A model generated the notes under the pieces. The model was not told the origin of the DNA and did not search any database. It worked only from the letters and a program-made list of their open reading frames with translations. Shown piece after piece: positions 62,027-64,000 of a stretch of 64,000 bases of DNA. The position numbers were made by a program, and so were the translations under genes. The stretch covers positions 3,844,001-3,908,000 of the forward strand of contig CBDDKZ010000005.1 of assembly GCA_965230415.1 (NCBI GenBank), written 5' to 3'. Every line of letters begins with the position of its first letter. Position 1 is the stretch's first letter. This DNA is from CBDDKZ01 sp965230415 (GTDB taxonomy: Bacteria; Bacteroidota; Bacteroidia; Cytophagales; JAAEPT01).

Positions 62027-62488
62027 ATGAGTGACTTAAGCGATATATATTTAGTAGTTGGGATTTTTGGAATTCTATTCCTTGTTGTTTTTATTTTTTA
62101 TGTGTTAAGCCTTCAGAATACCTTGAAAGCCATATCCCCTGAAAATAGATTAATGCCTCCAGGGCAGGTTTGGTTATTATTTATACCCTTATTTAGTATG
62201 GTATGGCAGTTTATAGTTGTAACCAAAATATCGGATTCTATAAAGGCAGAAGGGGGGTATAAGGGTTTGTTATTCAATGAGGACCGGCCGACGTACGGCA
62301 TTGGTATTGCTATGGGAGTATTGAATGTTTGTAGTGCTATTCCTTTTGTAGGCTCTTTTATTGGTTTGGCCGGAGTTGTTTGCTGGATCGTCTATTGGGT
62401 GAAGATTGTTAATTATAAAAAACAATTGGAATCTGCATCTGTACCGGATGTATTCGGGGCTAGCTTACAGGAATCTGAATTTGAATAA
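62027..62488 (+). CDS. Small three-helix membrane protein of unknown function
   Basis: 153 residues. Transmembrane segments lie near residues 8-30 (LVVGIFGILFLVVFIFYVL), 46-66 (QVWLLFIPLFSMVWQFIVV) and 93-125 (GIAMGVLNVCSAIPFVGSFI and GLAGVVCWIVYWV). A conserved ISPENRLMPPGQVWLLFIPLF segment and SDSIKAE recall uncharacterised membrane proteins common in Bacteroidota, similar to DUF4328. No enzyme motif is seen. A hairpin terminator follows at 62546. Confidence 0.7.
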   Translation: MSDLSDIYLVVGIFGILFLVVFIFYVLSLQNTLKAISPENRLMPPGQVWLLFIPLFSMVWQFIVVTKISDSIKAEGGYKGLLFNEDRPTYGIGIAMGVLNVCSAIPFVGSFIGLAGVVCWIVYWVKIVNYKKQLESASVPDVFGASLQESEFE

Positions 62489-62545
62489 AAAATTGAATTG
62501 CTCAATTCGAAGGAATCGAATAAAGGATTGTCAAGGACAAAGAAA

Positions 62546-62581
62546 TGGTGAACAATCAAAGTTGTCTTTGACTGTTCACCA
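62546..62581 (+). terminator. Terminator after the membrane protein gene
   Basis: A 9-bp stem (TGGTGAACA and TGTTCACCA), extended inward by TCAAAG/CTTTGA, between convergent genes. Confidence 0.75.
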
Positions 62582-62607
62582 ATGTTTAACTTATTACAGG
62601 TCTCTAC

Positions 62608-63018
62608 TTAAAAGCAATTGACGCAAACACCTTCCAGTATAATGTTCTCAATTCTGAAATCTTTCAAAGCATTGAGGTAATTTGAAGGAAGTTCGGGAAG
62701 CTCCGAGATATTGTTGCATTCATTGCAAAGCATTCGCGGATGAATCTCTGAATCTTTTTTCCTCATTAAGTTATCGCTTAATAGGTAGCCAGCTTGGCCA
62801 TCTGTATTTGAAATGCGTGTAACTATTTTTGTTTCGAAGAAACTATTTAAAGTACGGTAAACCGTCACCCTGTCCATTTGATTAGCCAGTACTTCAATTA
62901 GCTGAATCGCTGTGTAACTTTTAGTATTATTTTCTAGAAAATAATTTAGTAACAAGATTCTGTTAGAAGTCTGTTTCAGAAAATGGGCTGATAAAATACC
63001 ACGGGCCTGATTCTCCAT
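62608..63018 (-). CDS. Fur family transcriptional regulator, Zur-like
   Basis: 136 residues. The N-terminal winged helix (YTAIQLIEVL...DRVTVYRTLNSFFETKIV) is typical of Fur proteins. The C-terminal domain keeps two zinc-binding pairs, Cys98/Cys101 (CNECNN) and Cys132/Cys135 (CVNC). The usual HHHDH sensing motif is reduced to SEIHPRM, so the sensed metal is uncertain. The gene follows the lipoprotein gene by 61 bp on the same strand. Two palindromes upstream of that gene are candidate binding sites. Confidence 0.85.
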   Translation of the reverse strand: MENQARGILSAHFLKQTSNRILLLNYFLENNTKSYTAIQLIEVLANQMDRVTVYRTLNSFFETKIVTRISNTDGQAGYLLSDNLMRKKDSEIHPRMLCNECNNISELPELPSNYLNALKDFRIENIILEGVCVNCF

Positions 63019-63079
63019 ACTCTTAATGATTGATTGTTAAGACTAACCGTTGTTGGCTGCTTGCTAATTAATTGTGTTC

Positions 63080-63700
63080 TTAGTTAATGTTTAAGACAAA
63101 AGTCAAATCAAAGTCGGTGTCGCCATCCTGAGCACCTGAATCTGCTGTTTTAATACCGTCGTCCTGGTGTTGAAGGCGTACTCTGAATTCACCACCGCTA
63201 AGTGTTGTTGAAGATGTAGTCCAGGTAGTAGAAAGACCTACTGGGTTTTGGTTTTCATCCATATCATTATACACTATCGGATCAGATGCATTGTCGATAT
63301 TTCCGTCTCCAGTCGGATTGGAAAAAGCATTGTTTGAGCAAGCAAAGAATATTTGATGTTCATGATCTTCTTCTTCGATTTCCTTACCAATGTCATCTCC
63401 CGGAGAATCAAGGTTGTTCCAAACACTAAAAGTAAGTGTATAGGTTTTACTGGTGTCCAGGTTAATATCACCTAATATTTCTAATTCTTTGATACCTTCC
63501 CCATCAGGATCTTTGGCCGAAGCGGTAACCACATCCGCAGCATCGGCAGTGTTCGTAAAGATAAGTTGAACATCTGTGATTACTTCCAATTCGTTTTCTT
63601 CTTCTGGTGCTGCATCATCATCTTTGTCACACGAGTAAGTGAAAGCGATTAAACTGGCTAAGCAGCTGATTCTAAGCAAGGGTAAAATAAATCTTTTCAT
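63080..63700 (-). CDS. Lipoprotein with metal-site-like His-x-His motif, next to Fur regulator
   Basis: 206 residues. The lipobox IAFTYSC has Cys24, followed by the acidic DKDDDAAPEEENE linker. The mature part is a beta-rich domain with a DPDG..., a SVWNNLDSPGDDIG segment, EEEDHEHQIFFACSNNAF (His113, His115) and a C-terminal FRVRLQHQDDGIK. From memory, the motif set matches a family annotated as type 1 periplasmic binding fold superfamily protein, often placed beside TonB receptors and Fur-family regulators. I cannot confirm the annotation here. Metal handling is a reasonable guess. Confidence 0.7.
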   Translation of the reverse strand: MKRFILPLLRISCLASLIAFTYSCDKDDDAAPEEENELEVITDVQLIFTNTADAADVVTASAKDPDGEGIKELEILGDINLDTSKTYTLTFSVWNNLDSPGDDIGKEIEEEDHEHQIFFACSNNAFSNPTGDGNIDNASDPIVYNDMDENQNPVGLSTTWTTSSTTLSGGEFRVRLQHQDDGIKTADSGAQDGDTDFDLTFVLNIN

Positions 63701-63716
63701 ATCTTGTTATTTTGTT

Positions 63717-63736
63717 AAGTTAGTTGCAACTAACTT
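63717..63736. promoter_or_regulatory. Perfect 20-bp palindrome AAGTTAGTTGCAACTAACTT
   Basis: Both 10-base arms match exactly, with the core GTTGCAAC. It lies 16 bp before the lipoprotein start. A Fur-family repressor site is the best guess given the regulator next door. Confidence 0.65.
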
Positions 63737-63774
63737 GCGCAACCATCATACTAAAATAGAGTCTCTTCATTAAA

Positions 63775-63793
63775 TATGCAACAATGTTGTATA
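63775..63793. promoter_or_regulatory. Imperfect 19-bp inverted repeat TATGCAACAATGTTGTATA
   Basis: Nine-base arms with one mismatch flank a single central A. The spacing fits Fur/Zur boxes, and the TGCAAC half-site is shared with the palindrome at 63717. Confidence 0.6.
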
Positions 63794-64000
63794 AATACTC
63801 GTTCTCCTTATGGAATTAGTTGCTTTGACTTTGTTTGTTATTCTTGTTTCGGGGTGCTAATAGCAGATTTAGATTAACCCCGATGTTACCCAGTTTTTCG
63901 AAAGAGCATAGTTCGCATGTTGAATGACGTCTAATGGAGGGGCAGCGGTAGATTATGTATATCATGTTTAAACTCAAATTTAAGTGTTGCGTTATTTCCT

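Larger units (their letters stand above)
63701..64000. other. 300-bp right-edge region with two palindromic operators
   Basis: It holds the palindromes at 63717-63736 and 63775-63793, upstream of the lipoprotein gene. No gene is clear in the last 200 bp. A 16-codon frame (63810-63860) reading MELVALTLFVILVSGC resembles a lipoprotein signal but stops at once. Confidence 0.5.

Noticed and set aside
63810..63860. 16-codon frame MELVALTLFVILVSGC resembling a lipoprotein signal
   Set aside because: It stops right at the lipobox Cys, with no mature part. Chance or a decayed gene is as likely as a real peptide.

Overview
The window is a chromosomal segment of a Bacteroidota bacterium, most like the Cytophagia / marine gliding group. 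The evidence is a PorP/SprF-type secretion protein, C-terminal type IX secretion (T9SS) sorting domains, lipoproteins with relaxed lipoboxes, promoters of the TTTG-N20-TAnnTTTG type, DUF349, GSCFA and LRR_5 (BspA-like) proteins, and the carboxynorspermidine route to polyamines. No tools were used. Family names come from recognising motifs, and boundaries within large proteins are approximate.

Layout. 1-11,019 (minus): a 3,540-residue secreted protein made of LamG lectin-like, CARDB-like, PPC-like and IPT/TIG-like modules. An RHS/YD-type protein follows with no gap and runs off the left edge. 11,141-13,285: an ISAon1-like insertion sequence set between two 365-bp direct repeats. 13,370-13,445: tRNA-Thr(TGT) with a terminator. 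13,554-24,714: housekeeping genes (DUF349 protein, YqgE, PdxH, a family 2 glycosyltransferase, two carboxynorspermidine genes, a TetR regulator, an SPFH/prohibitin protein, citrate synthase, PorP/SprF). 24,945-30,648: pyrG-yidC, an unknown secreted protein and a membrane acyltransferase. 30,996-35,406 (minus): ilvB-ilvN-araC-type regulator-ilvC. 35,662-42,952 (plus): hisC, a GH16-like lipoprotein, then hisB-hisH-hisA-hisF-hisE, with a small His-rich secreted protein on the opposite strand. 43,134-56,353: a beta-propeller-like secreted protein, priA, a lipase-like hydrolase with a PadR regulator, a lipoprotein of four 49-residue repeats, an EEP-family lipoprotein, GSCFA, a PhoD-like phosphatase and a frameshifted serine hydrolase. 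56,535-64,000: a giant LRR_5 surface protein, thiol peroxidase, small lipoprotein and membrane genes, and a Fur-family regulator beside a lipoprotein whose upstream region carries two palindromes.

How the parts work together. The ilv and his clusters lie back to back, with a divergent region at about 35.4-35.7 kb. Together they give branched-chain (IlvBN, IlvC) and histidine (HisC, B, H, A, F, E) synthesis. hisG, hisD, hisI, ilvD and the leu genes are not in the window. Many extracellular genes end in T9SS sorting domains or begin with lipoprotein signals, so envelope and cell-surface functions dominate the accessory content. The most unusual regions are the giant lectin-like protein/RHS pair with recently amplified internal 1,005-bp repeats, the his cluster interrupted by a lipoprotein and a His-rich antisense gene, the repeat lipoprotein at 49.4 kb, and the likely metal-responsive locus at the right edge.
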